DNA of 64,000 nucleotides from Soonwooa sp023440705 (GTDB lineage: Bacteria; Bacteroidota; Bacteroidia; Flavobacteriales; Weeksellaceae). The stretch spans positions 1 through 64,000 of the forward strand of contig JAEXRP010000110.1 of the NCBI GenBank assembly GCA_023440705.1. The letters are read 5' to 3'. Positions 34,949 through 43,732 of this stretch are shown here, piece after piece. Position 1 is the stretch's first letter, and the number at the start of each line of letters is the position of its first letter. Below the pieces are notes generated by a model. That model was not told the origin of the DNA and did not search any database. It saw only the letters and a program-made list of their open reading frames with translations. Position numbers and translations under genes: made by a program.

Positions 34949-37900
34949 TTATTCCTCAAGTCTTACGTCAAGTCCAAGACCTTGTAACTCGTGAAGTAAT
35001 ACGTTGAAAGATTCTGGAATACCAGGTTCTGGCATTGCTTCTCCTTTCGCGATCGCTTCATACGTTTTCGCTCTACCAATCACGTCATCCGACTTAACAG
35101 TCAAGATTTCTCTAAGGATATTAGATGCACCGAATGCTTCTAATGCCCAAACCTCCATCTCTCCGAAACGCTGACCACCGAATTGCGCTTTACCTCCTAA
35201 CGGCTGTTGCGTAATTAATGAGTAAGGTCCGATAGAACGTGCGTGCATCTTATCATCTACCATGTGACCTAACTTAAGCATGTAGATTACCCCAACTGTT
35301 GCCGGTTGTGTAAATCTCTCACCTGTACCACCATCGAATAGATATGTGTTACCATAAGCAGGAAGTGATGCTTTGTCTGTGTATTCTGTAATCTGATCTA
35401 GCTCTGCACCATCAAAGATTGGTGTTGCGAACTTCAATCCTAACTTCTTACCAGCCCAACCAAGAACTGTTTCGTAGATCTGACCAATGTTCATACGAGA
35501 AGGTACCCCAAGTGGATTCAATACGATATCTACTGGTGTTCCGTCTTCTAAGAATGGCATATCCTCTTCACGAACGATTCTTGATACGATACCTTTGTTA
35601 CCGTGACGACCTGCCATCTTATCACCAACGTTTAGTTTACGTTTTTTAGCGATATAGACTTTAGCCAACTTCATGATACCTGCAGGAAGTTCATCCCCAA
35701 TAGAAAGTGCGAATTTTTCTCTGTTTTTCACACCTTGGATATCGTTATACTTAATCTTATAGTTGTGGATTAATTGTTTGATCAATTCGTTTTTGTCCGC
35801 ATCAACTGTCCAGTCAGAACCGCTAATGTTAACATAATCCTCAACACTTGTCAATAACTTCTGAGTGAATTTAACACCTTTACCGATTACTTCTTCATCT
35901 AAATCATTTTTAACACCTTGAGATGTTTTTCCTGAAACTAAAATGTTAAGTTTTTCGATTAACGTATTTCTTAAATCATCGAATTTAGCTTTGTAAGTAT
36001 TTTCGATTTCTTCAAGTTTGATTTTCTCTTCAGATCTTTTCTTTTTGTCTTTGATGTTTCTAGAGAACAACTTCTTATTGATAACAACACCTCTTAATGA
36101 AGAGTCAGCTTTCAACGAAGCATCTTTAACATCACCAGCTTTATCACCGAAGATTGCACGAAGAAGTTTTTCTTCTGGTGTTGGATCTGACTCACCTTTT
36201 GGAGTAATCTTACCAATCAAAATATCACCAGGCTTAACCTCTGCACCGATACGGATCATACCATTTTCATCAAGGTCTTTAGTAGCCTCTTCAGAAACGT
36301 TAGGGATATCTGCTGTTAATTCTTCCATACCTAATTTGGTATCACGAACTTCTAGAGAATACTCATCAACGTGGATTGACGTAAACCAGTCCTCACGAAC
36401 TACTTTCTCGTTAATTACGATGGCATCCTCAAAGTTGTAACCTTTCCAAGGCATGAAGGCAACCACCAAGTTTCTACCCAAAGCTAATTCTCCGTTTTCA
36501 GTTGCGTAACCGTCACAAAGAACTTGACCTTTCTCAACAACATCACCAACTCTTACAATTGGTTTCAACGTGATTGTTGTAGATTGGTTCGTTTTTCTAA
36601 ACTTAGTTAAGTTATAAGTTTTAGTACCTGTATCGAAAGAAACTAGATCCTGATCTTCGCTTCTGTCATATTTAATAGTAATCTTGTTAGCATCAACATA
36701 CTCTACAGTACCAGTGCCTTCAGCATTGATTAAGATTCTAGAATCTCTAGCAACTTGCTTTTCTAGACCTGTACCAACGATAGGCGCTTGTGGTCTAAGT
36801 AGAGGAACGGCCTGACGCATCATGTTAGATCCCATCAACGCACGGTTCGCATCATCATGCTCCAAGAAAGGAATCAATGAAGCCGAAATACCAGAAATCT
36901 GGTTAGGTGCAACGTCGATAAGGTCAACTTGCTGAGGCTCAACAACTGGATAGTCACCATCTAGACGTGCAATAACACGATCTGTAGAGATTTCTCCATC
37001 ATCTTTCATCTCAACGTTCGCTTGTGCGATTACTTTATCTTCTTCGTCTTCTGCGTTAAGGTAAATTGGAGCACTGTCCAAATCTACTTTACCGTTTTCT
37101 ACTTGACGATAAGGTGTCTCGATGAAACCTAATTGGTTAATTTTTGCATAGATACCCAATGAAGAGATCAAACCAATGTTTGGCCCTTCCGGAGTTTCGA
37201 TTGGACAGATACGACCGTAGTGTGTATGGTGAACGTCACGAACCTCGAAACCTGCTCTTTCTCTTGATAAACCACCAGGCCCTAGAGCAGAAAGTCTACG
37301 CTTGTGCGTGATTTCTGAAAGTGGGTTGGTTTGGTCCATGAACTGAGAAAGCTGGTTGGTACCAAAGAATGAATTAATTACTGATGTTAAAGTTTTAGCA
37401 TTAACAAGATCAAGAGGTGTAAAGATTTCGTTATCTCTAACGTTCATTCTTTCTTTAATCGTACGAGCGATTCTTGAAAGACCAACACCGAATTGTCCTG
37501 ATAATTGCTCACCAACAGTTTTAATTCTTCTGTTAGATAAGTGGTCGATATCATCAACTTCCGCTTTAGAGTTTACCAACTCGATCAAGTGCTTAACGAT
37601 AGAGATAATATCTTCTTTAGTTAAAACTTGAATATCTTCAGCGATGTTAAGACCTAATTTTTTATTCAATCTGTAACGACCAACTTCACCTAAAGAGTAA
37701 CGTTGCTCTGAGAAGAATAATTTTTCGATAATTCCTCTAGCTGTTTCCTCATCTGGTGCATCTGCGTTACGAAGCTGACGGTAGATATACTCTACAGCTT
37801 CTTTCTCAGAGTTAGTTGGGTCTTTTTGTAATGTATTTTGGATGATAGAGAATTCGTTAGAATTTTCGTTGTGGATAAGGATTGTCTTAACCCCAGATTC

Positions 37901-38776
37901 CAAAATAATATCAAGATGCTCTTTTTCTAGAACAGTCTCGCGGTCAAGGATAATTTCATTTCTTTCGATAGAAACAACCTCACCTGTATCTTCGTCAACG
38001 AAATCTTCGAACCAAGTGTTCAATACTCTCGCAGCCAAAGTTCTACCTTGTACTTTTTTAAGGTTTGCTTTGTTAACTTTAACCTCTTCTGCAAGGTCAA
38101 AAATCTGAAGAATCTCTTTATCAGACTCATAACCAATTGCTCTAAGAAGCGTTGTTAAAGGTAACTTTTTCTTACGGTCGATATACGCATACATTACGCT
38201 GTTGATATCGGTTGTAAATTCCATCCAAGATCCTTTGAAAGGGATAATTCTTGAATAATACAACTTCGTACCATTCGCGTGATAAGTTTGACCAAAGAAT
38301 ACACCTGGAGATCTGTGCAACTGTGTTACAATAACACGCTCAGCTCCGTTGATGATGAAAGATCCTGAAGGCGTCATGTAAGGAACTGGCCCTAAATAAA
38401 CGTCCTGAACAACCGTTTGGAAATCCTCGTGTTCTGGATCTGTACAATACAATTTCAATCTAGCTTTTAACGGAACGCTGTACGTCAAACCTCTCTCAAC
38501 ACACTCGTCGATAGAATAACGTGGCGAATCTACTAGATAGTCTAAGAACTCTAGAACGAATTGGTTTCTAGAATCTGTAATTGGAAAATTCTCCTGGAAC
38601 GTACCATAAAGGCTCTCATTAAGACGTTGTTCAGGAAGCGTGTCTAACTGGAAAAAATCCTTGAAAGACTGGATTTGGATATCCAAAAAGTCAGGCGTTA
38701 CAATCTTACCTTTCGCAGAAGAAAAGTTGATTCTTTCAGTCCCTTTGATTTTTGAATTTGCCTGTGTTTTACTCAT
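34949..38776 (-). CDS. rpoB: DNA-directed RNA polymerase subunit beta
   Basis: This 1275-residue beta subunit has the rifampicin-pocket region 'FGTNQLSQFMDQTNPLSEIT' and 'KRRLSALGPGGLSRERAGFE' (about residues 475-515) with the usual susceptible residues (Q, D, H>K at 'THKRRLS' as is normal in the family, S). It also has 'IGLISSLGIYAKIN', the catalytic-loop 'GNKGIVSRI' and the C-terminal 'QPLGGKAQFGGQRFGEMEVW'. The gene follows a leader of about 316 nt from a consensus promoter and is followed by rpoC. In most relatives rplL is directly upstream; here tex intervenes. Confidence 0.99.
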   Translation of the reverse strand: MSKTQANSKIKGTERINFSSAKGKIVTPDFLDIQIQSFKDFFQLDTLPEQRLNESLYGTFQENFPITDSRNQFVLEFLDYLVDSPRYSIDECVERGLTYSVPLKARLKLYCTDPEHEDFQTVVQDVYLGPVPYMTPSGSFIINGAERVIVTQLHRSPGVFFGQTYHANGTKLYYSRIIPFKGSWMEFTTDINSVMYAYIDRKKKLPLTTLLRAIGYESDKEILQIFDLAEEVKVNKANLKKVQGRTLAARVLNTWFEDFVDEDTGEVVSIERNEIILDRETVLEKEHLDIILESGVKTILIHNENSNEFSIIQNTLQKDPTNSEKEAVEYIYRQLRNADAPDEETARGIIEKLFFSEQRYSLGEVGRYRLNKKLGLNIAEDIQVLTKEDIISIVKHLIELVNSKAEVDDIDHLSNRRIKTVGEQLSGQFGVGLSRIARTIKERMNVRDNEIFTPLDLVNAKTLTSVINSFFGTNQLSQFMDQTNPLSEITHKRRLSALGPGGLSRERAGFEVRDVHHTHYGRICPIETPEGPNIGLISSLGIYAKINQLGFIETPYRQVENGKVDLDSAPIYLNAEDEEDKVIAQANVEMKDDGEISTDRVIARLDGDYPVVEPQQVDLIDVAPNQISGISASLIPFLEHDDANRALMGSNMMRQAVPLLRPQAPIVGTGLEKQVARDSRILINAEGTGTVEYVDANKITIKYDRSEDQDLVSFDTGTKTYNLTKFRKTNQSTTITLKPIVRVGDVVEKGQVLCDGYATENGELALGRNLVVAFMPWKGYNFEDAIVINEKVVREDWFTSIHVDEYSLEVRDTKLGMEELTADIPNVSEEATKDLDENGMIRIGAEVKPGDILIGKITPKGESDPTPEEKLLRAIFGDKAGDVKDASLKADSSLRGVVINKKLFSRNIKDKKKRSEEKIKLEEIENTYKAKFDDLRNTLIEKLNILVSGKTSQGVKNDLDEEVIGKGVKFTQKLLTSVEDYVNISGSDWTVDADKNELIKQLIHNYKIKYNDIQGVKNREKFALSIGDELPAGIMKLAKVYIAKKRKLNVGDKMAGRHGNKGIVSRIVREEDMPFLEDGTPVDIVLNPLGVPSRMNIGQIYETVLGWAGKKLGLKFATPIFDGAELDQITEYTDKASLPAYGNTYLFDGGTGERFTQPATVGVIYMLKLGHMVDDKMHARSIGPYSLITQQPLGGKAQFGGQRFGEMEVWALEAFGASNILREILTVKSDDVIGRAKTYEAIAKGEAMPEPGIPESFNVLLHELQGLGLDVRLEE

Positions 38777-39092
38777 AAAATTACAAGAAAAAGGTTAAAA
38801 AATATTTTGTTTATCTCAAAAATATCGAAGCAGAAGAAGAAGTTTGAAAAAGATGAAAAACACTTGATTTTTGGGCTATCAGAATTGGTTTTAAATCTTT
38901 ATCTTAGTTCTCGATTCTAATTCTAAGCAACGCTGGTATATCTTTTCACAGCGTAATGCAAAATATTCTTTTCTAATTAATTTTTTGGGAATAAATAAAA
39001 ACTTATATAAACAACAAAATCCCTTGTAGCCGAAGACACAAGAGGTTCAAAAGTATTGTTACCTATAAAAAGTTTATTATTAAGCCCAAAAT
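38777..39092 (-). promoter_or_regulatory. Long rpoB leader with UUCG hairpin, candidate attenuator
   Basis: From the promoter at 39099-39129, transcription would start near 39092, so the leader is about 316 nt with no reading frame of note. At 39023-39042 the minus-strand RNA can form CUUGUGUC-UUCG-GCUACAAG, a stem with a stable UUCG loop. It is followed by GGAUUUUGUUGUUU, which resembles a weak intrinsic terminator. A second small hairpin (CGCTG/CAGCG) lies near 38932-38958. I infer control by premature termination, but have no direct evidence. Confidence 0.45.
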
Positions 39093-39098
39093 GAGGTG

Positions 39099-39129
39099 CA
39101 AAGATACAATTATTTATCCTGACTCACAA
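39099..39129 (-). promoter_or_regulatory. Promoter of rpoB-rpoC
   Basis: On the minus strand, TTG (39127-39129), 20 bp, then TATCTTTG (39099-39106) is a full match to the Bacteroidota consensus. It lies 77 bp beyond the tex stop codon, so rpoBC can be expressed independently of tex and of the rplKAJL genes. Confidence 0.8.
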
Positions 39130-39205
39130 GTGCTTGCATTTCTGAAAAGCGTTAAACATTTCATAAAAAAAGTACCAATAAAAATCGATACTTTTAATTA
39201 TGAAC

Positions 39206-41329
39206 TTAAAGAATCATTGTCAACTGAATGCGTTTCCTTTGTTCATCGATTTCTACAACTTTCACTTGAACATGTTGATGAAGCTTCACAACTTCATTTA
39301 CATCCGAAACAAAACCTTCTTTAAGTTGAGAAATATGAACCAAGCCGCTTTCTTTAATTCCGATATCTACAAAACATCCGAAAGCGGTGATATTATTGAC
39401 AATTCCAGGAAGAATCATCCCTACTTTTACATCCGAAAGTTTTCTAATATTTTTATCGAATTCGAAAACCTTTGTTGCTTTTCGAGGATCGAGACCTGGT
39501 TTTTCTAATTCTTTTAAAATATCTTGAATCACCAAAACACCAACTTCTGCATTTGCATAATTGGAAGCTTGAATTTTTGAAATTAAATCTTTATTTGAAA
39601 TCAAATCCTTCACCGAAGTTTTTAGGTCCTTAGCCATTTTTTCCACTAAAGAATAAGCTTCTGGATGAACTGAAGAATTATCTAATGGATTTTCAGCTTC
39701 TCGAATTCTTAAAAATCCTGCAGCTTGCTGAAATGCTTTTTCTCCCAAACGAGGAACTTTCTTCAACTCTTTTCTTGAATTAAAAGCACCATTTTCTGAG
39801 CGATAAGCAACGATGTTTTCCGCCATCTTTTCGCCAATTCCAGAAACGTAACTCAAAAGCGATTTACTCGCCGTATTTAAATTAACACCAACGGAATTCA
39901 CGCAACGCATTACGGTAGAATCGAGCTCTTCTTTTAATAAACTTTGATCGACATCGTGTTGATATTGCCCAACGCCAATGGATTTTGCATCAATTTTCAC
40001 CAATTCTGCCAAAGGATCAGAAAGTCGCCGACCAATGGAAACCGCACCACGAACGGTAACATCATAATTCGGAAACTCATCACGAGCAATTTTTGAAGCC
40101 GAATAAATCGATGCTCCAGCCTCAGAAACCACAAAAACCTGAATCGGTTTATCGAAAGCAATTTTCTTAATGAAAAACTCCGTTTCGCGAGACGCTGTCC
40201 CATTTCCGATAGAAATCACTTCAATATTGTAAGCGCTTACCATCGATCGAATTTTCTTCATCGCCATTCCACTTTCATTTTGTGGCGCGTGAGGATAAAT
40301 GGTTTCGTTGTGTAACAAATCTCCTTTTTCGTCCAAACAAACCACTTTACAACCCGTTCTGTAACCAGGATCGATGGCTAGAATTCGTTTTTCACCCAAA
40401 GGTGCAGCGAGAAGAAGCTGTTTTAAATTTTCAGAAAAAACATCGATAGCTTTGATGTCGGCTTTCAATTTAGCTTCCGATAAAACTTCATTGGAAATTG
40501 CGGGTTCCAACAATCTTTTAAAAGCGTCTTTTGCAGCCAATTCAATTTGTTCAGCGCAATCATTTTTAGATTTGATGACGGCTTTTTCTATCAATTCTAA
40601 AGCTTCATCTTTGTCAACATTTATTTTCACTTTTACAAAAGATTCGGCTTCTGCACGCAACATCGCTAACAATCTGTGCGACGGAATTCTCGACAAACTT
40701 TCTTCCCATTCGAAATATTGATTAAATTTTTGAGCCGCGTCTTCGGATTCTTTGGTTTTAACCACTTTTGAAGAAATTGTCGCTTTTCTTTGATATAAAA
40801 AACGAAGTTGTTTTCTGATGTACAAATTCTCGTTCAACCATTCTGCGATAATATCTCGAGCGCCTTGCAAAGCTTCTTCTTCAGACTCCAATTTTCCTTT
40901 GACATATTTTGATGCTGTAAAAAGTATATCATTGGAATTTTGAGACATAATGATTTTTGCCAAAGGCTCTAAACCTAAACTGCGAGCGACTTCCGCTTTG
41001 GTATTTTTCTTTTTCTTGAATGGTAAATACAAATCTTCAATCAATTGCAAATCGAAAGCATTTTCCAATTTAGATTTTAAATCAGGTGTCAACAAATCTT
41101 GTTCTTCAATAGATTTTAATACCGAGGTTTTTCGTTTAACAATTTCATCAAAATTTTTAGAATGCTTTTGAATTAGTTCGATCTGAACTTCATCTAAATT
41201 TCCTGTTTTATCTTTTCTATATCGCGCAATAAACGGAATCGTACAATCTTCATTAAAAAGCTGAAGTGTTGCATTAATCGACGAAGTAGAAAGTTGAGTT
41301 TGATTATGTATAAATTGAGTTTTGTCCAT
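39206..41329 (-). CDS. tex: Tex-family RNA-binding transcriptional accessory protein
   Basis: This 707-residue protein has the Tex layout. An N-terminal helical domain carries 'CTIPFIARYRKDKTGNLDEV'. A YqgF/RuvC-like domain (about residues 320-440) has 'RILAIDPGYRTGCKVVCLDE' and 'SIGNGTASRETE'. A helix-hairpin-helix region has 'ASKSLLSYVSGIGEKMAENI', and a C-terminal S1 domain has 'VGMILPGIVNNITAFGCFVD'. Tex binds nucleic acid and is linked to transcription and translation quality control. Here it sits between rplL and rpoB on the same strand, flanked by an rplL terminator and the rpoB promoter. A weak -7 (TATCTTCG, 41347-41354) may drive it. Confidence 0.95.
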   Translation of the reverse strand: MDKTQFIHNQTQLSTSSINATLQLFNEDCTIPFIARYRKDKTGNLDEVQIELIQKHSKNFDEIVKRKTSVLKSIEEQDLLTPDLKSKLENAFDLQLIEDLYLPFKKKKNTKAEVARSLGLEPLAKIIMSQNSNDILFTASKYVKGKLESEEEALQGARDIIAEWLNENLYIRKQLRFLYQRKATISSKVVKTKESEDAAQKFNQYFEWEESLSRIPSHRLLAMLRAEAESFVKVKINVDKDEALELIEKAVIKSKNDCAEQIELAAKDAFKRLLEPAISNEVLSEAKLKADIKAIDVFSENLKQLLLAAPLGEKRILAIDPGYRTGCKVVCLDEKGDLLHNETIYPHAPQNESGMAMKKIRSMVSAYNIEVISIGNGTASRETEFFIKKIAFDKPIQVFVVSEAGASIYSASKIARDEFPNYDVTVRGAVSIGRRLSDPLAELVKIDAKSIGVGQYQHDVDQSLLKEELDSTVMRCVNSVGVNLNTASKSLLSYVSGIGEKMAENIVAYRSENGAFNSRKELKKVPRLGEKAFQQAAGFLRIREAENPLDNSSVHPEAYSLVEKMAKDLKTSVKDLISNKDLISKIQASNYANAEVGVLVIQDILKELEKPGLDPRKATKVFEFDKNIRKLSDVKVGMILPGIVNNITAFGCFVDIGIKESGLVHISQLKEGFVSDVNEVVKLHQHVQVKVVEIDEQRKRIQLTMIL

Positions 41330-41382
41330 TTCAAAAATTAGAAAAGCGAAGATAAAAAATGTTTGTTAGAAAAAAGAATCAA

Positions 41383-41413
41383 TAAAAAAAGCCACCCCAA
41401 ATTGGGATGGCTT
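41383..41413 (-). terminator. Intrinsic terminator of the rplKAJL operon
   Basis: The minus-strand stem AAGCCATCCCAA / TTGGGGTGGCTT is followed by a T-run, 23 bp after the rplL stop codon. It separates the ribosomal protein genes from tex and rpoBC. Confidence 0.9.
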
Positions 41414-41435
41414 CTTGTATTATATAAATTGAAAA

Positions 41436-41804
41436 TTATTTCAATTCAACTTCAGCACCAGCTTCTTCTAATTGCTTCTTAAGCGCTTCAGCTTCGTCTT
41501 TAGAAACACCTTCTTTGATTGGAGAAGGAGCTCCGTCTACGATATCTTTAGCTTCTTTAAGACCAGCACCAGTTAAATCTTTTACTAATTTAACAACAGC
41601 TAATTTAGAAGCACCAGCTGACTTAAGGATTACGTCGAATTCAGTTTTTTCCTCAGCAGCTTCACCAGCACCACCAGCAGCTACAACTACAGCAGCAGCA
41701 GCAGGCTCGATTCCGTACTCATCTTTAAGGATAGTAGCTAATTCGTTAACGTCTTTTACAGTTAGGTTTACAAGCGTTTCCGCTAAATTTTTTAAATCTG
41801 ACAT
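41436..41804 (-). CDS. rplL: 50S ribosomal protein L7/L12
   Basis: This 122-residue protein has an N-terminal dimerisation helix pair (LAETLVNLTVKDVNELATIL), an Ala/Gly-rich hinge (about residues 33-52) and the C-terminal factor-binding domain. That domain has 'EFDVILKSAGASKLAVVKLV' and 'LTGAGLKEAKDIVDGAPSPI'. The protein forms the flexible stalk that recruits translational GTPases. It lies 49 bp downstream of rplJ, whose product anchors it to the ribosome, and is the last gene before the operon terminator. Confidence 0.99.
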   Translation of the reverse strand: MSDLKNLAETLVNLTVKDVNELATILKDEYGIEPAAAAVVVAAGGAGEAAEEKTEFDVILKSAGASKLAVVKLVKDLTGAGLKEAKDIVDGAPSPIKEGVSKDEAEALKKQLEEAGAEVELK

Positions 41805-41853
41805 TGTATTAATGTTTTGTTTGTTGAACTTTATTGATTTGTTTTGAGTTTAA

Positions 41854-42423
41854 TTATTCTGCGCTAGCTTCTGGAGTTTCAGTAGCTGGAGCTTCTTCTG
41901 CCTTTACTTCTTCTACAGCTGGAGCTTCTACTTCTGTCGCACCTTCTGCTTTGTTTTGTAATGCAGATACCAATCTTTGGATTGGAGATTGAAGTAATCC
42001 AATGATTTCTCCGATCATCTCCTCCTTAGACTTGATGTTAGCAAGAGTGTCTAGGTTGTTATCACCAACATAAACTGTTTCTTGTAAGAATGCAGATTTA
42101 AGAGCTGGTTTTTCAGCTTTTTTTCTGAATCCTTGGATTAATTTAGCAGGAGCGTTAGCAGTTTCAGCGATCATTACTACTGAATTCCCTTTGAAAGTTG
42201 GGAACATTTCAGAATAATCTACACCTTCAACTTGCTCCATAGCTTTTTGTAAAAGTGTATTTTTAACAACTTTTACTTTGATATTTTGCTTGAAAGCTTG
42301 TCTTCTAAAATCTGAAGTCTGACCAGCATTCAATCCTTCAAGATCAGCTACATAAACAACTTTAGCATCTTGTAGTAGATCTTTTATATCTTGTATTACT
42401 AATACTTTTTCTTCTTTTGTCAT
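41854..42423 (-). CDS. rplJ: 50S ribosomal protein L10
   Basis: This 189-residue protein has 'VVYVADLEGLNAGQTSDFRR' in the RNA-binding domain, 'KVVKNTLLQKAMEQV' and a helical C-terminus for L12 dimers. A low-complexity Ala/Glu/Pro tail (about residues 166-189: EVEAPAVEEVKAEEAPATE) extends beyond the usual end, as in other flavobacteria. The gap to rplA is only 12 bp, so there is no room for the classical L10 leader between them, and control of rplJL must come from the rplK promoter region. Confidence 0.98.
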   Translation of the reverse strand: MTKEEKVLVIQDIKDLLQDAKVVYVADLEGLNAGQTSDFRRQAFKQNIKVKVVKNTLLQKAMEQVEGVDYSEMFPTFKGNSVVMIAETANAPAKLIQGFRKKAEKPALKSAFLQETVYVGDNNLDTLANIKSKEEMIGEIIGLLQSPIQRLVSALQNKAEGATEVEAPAVEEVKAEEAPATETPEASAE

Positions 42424-42435
42424 TTCTTCTCGATT

Positions 42436-43128
42436 TTAGTTTACAGATTTCGTGTCAATGGCAATACCTGGACTCATAGTAGAAGAAAGGTAGATAGACT
42501 TAACGTATACACCTTTAGCCGCAGTTGGCTTTAACTTCATTAGAGTTTGGATTAATTCCTGAGCATTTTCCTTGATTTTATCAGCATCGAAAGATACTTT
42601 ACCGATAGCAGCGTGGATAATACCATATTTGTCAACTTTGAAGTCGATTTTACCAGATTTCACTTCAGAAACTGCTTTACCTACTTCCATTGTAACAGTA
42701 CCAGATTTTGGGTTTGGCATTAGACCTCTTGGACCTAATACACGTCCTAAAGGACCTAGTTTACCCATAACTGCTGGCATAGTAACGATAACGTCAACAT
42801 CTGTCCAACCATCTTTTATTTTTTGTAAGTACTCATCAAGACCTACATAATCAGCACCAGCTTCTTTAGCTTCTGCTTCTTTATCTGGAGTTACTAAAGC
42901 AAGAACTTTAACATCCTTACCTGTACCATGAGGAAGAGATACAACACCTCTTACCATTTGGTTAGCTTTTCTTGGATCAACGCCTAATCTTACAGCGATA
43001 TCTACAGAAGCATCAAACTTTGCAGTGTTTACTTCTTTCACTAAAGCAGAACCTTCTTCTAATGAATAAGCTTTGTTCTTTTCTACTTTTGCTAAAGCTT
43101 CCTTTTGCTTTTTTGTTAATGTTGCCAT
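42436..43128 (-). CDS. rplA: 50S ribosomal protein L1
   Basis: This 230-residue protein has 'FDASVDIAVRLGVDPRKANQ' and 'MVRGVVSLPHGTGKDVKVLA' in domain I and the family signature 'VMGKLGPLGRVLGPRGLMPN' (about residues 120-139) in domain II. L1 forms the mobile stalk at the E site and, in many bacteria, represses its own operon by binding the rplK leader; a hairpin in the rplK leader here (43631-43663) could be its target. The gene follows rplK after 5 bp. Confidence 0.99.
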   Translation of the reverse strand: MATLTKKQKEALAKVEKNKAYSLEEGSALVKEVNTAKFDASVDIAVRLGVDPRKANQMVRGVVSLPHGTGKDVKVLALVTPDKEAEAKEAGADYVGLDEYLQKIKDGWTDVDVIVTMPAVMGKLGPLGRVLGPRGLMPNPKSGTVTMEVGKAVSEVKSGKIDFKVDKYGIIHAAIGKVSFDADKIKENAQELIQTLMKLKPTAAKGVYVKSIYLSSTMSPGIAIDTKSVN

Positions 43129-43133
43129 AATTC

Positions 43134-43577
43134 TTACGCGTTTGTTGGTTTAGTTCCTGTTACTCTTAATCCCATAGATCTTGCAGTTCCTGCAACCATA
43201 CTCAATGCTGAATCCATTGTAAAGCAGTTAAGGTCTGCCATTTTATCTTCAGCGATTTTTTTAACTTGATCCCAAGATACAGATCCTACTTTGTTTCTGT
43301 TTGGTTCTCCAGAACCTTTCTTTACCTTAGAAGCTTCCATCAACTGAATAGCTGCTGGAGGAGTCTTGATTACGAATTCGAAAGATTTATCTTCGTAAAC
43401 CGTAATAACTACTGGTAAAACTTGTCCTGGCTTGTCTTGAGTTCTTCCGTTAAATTGTTTACAAAACTCCATGATGTTAACACCTGCAGAACCCAATGCT
43501 GGACCTACTGGTGGCGAAGGGTTTGCTGCACCTCCTTTCACCTGAAGCTTAACCATTTTAAAGACTTTCTTAGCCAT
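43134..43577 (-). CDS. rplK: 50S ribosomal protein L11
   Basis: This 147-residue protein has 'LQVKGGAANPSPPVGPALGS' and 'GVNIMEFCKQFNGRTQDKPG' in the N-terminal domain and an rRNA-binding C-terminal domain ending 'TARSMGLRVTGTKP'. L11 shapes the GTPase-associated centre. It is the first gene of an rplK-rplA-rplJ-rplL operon that has its own consensus promoter at 43674-43703, downstream of the unusual membrane-protein gene that separates it from nusG. Confidence 0.99.
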   Translation of the reverse strand: MAKKVFKMVKLQVKGGAANPSPPVGPALGSAGVNIMEFCKQFNGRTQDKPGQVLPVVITVYEDKSFEFVIKTPPAAIQLMEASKVKKGSGEPNRNKVGSVSWDQVKKIAEDKMADLNCFTMDSALSMVAGTARSMGLRVTGTKPTNA

Positions 43578-43630
43578 TTTGATTTGTTTTTGTGTGAATA
43601 ATTAATGAATTTGGAAGCATTATTTATTCA

Positions 43631-43663
43631 TACCAAATTGTTGTCTCACCTAACAAGATGGTA
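43631..43663 (-). promoter_or_regulatory. Hairpin in the rplK leader, possible L1 autoregulatory site
   Basis: The leader of about 90 nt can form TACCA..TTGTT / AACAA..TGGTA, with a 9-nt loop and a two-base internal mismatch. In other bacteria L1 represses rplK-rplA by binding a leader mimic of its rRNA site. Whether this stem mimics that site is not clear from the sequence. Confidence 0.35.
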
Positions 43664-43673
43664 TTTCGGATTG

Positions 43674-43703
43674 CAAAATTATAAAATATTTTTGAATCTA
43701 CAA
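43674..43703 (-). promoter_or_regulatory. Promoter of rplKAJL
   Basis: On the minus strand, TTG (43701-43703), 19 bp, then TAATTTTG (43674-43681) matches the consensus fully. The predicted start of transcription is near 43667. It lies 30-59 bp past the stop codon of the membrane-protein gene. Confidence 0.82.
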
Positions 43704-43732
43704 ACACCAAATCGTTAAAAATCAATAAGTTT

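Noticed and set aside
36018..36440. 140-residue plus-strand frame opposite rpoB
   Set aside because: rpoB is an unmistakable gene on the other strand across this span. The frame is a by-product of its codon use.
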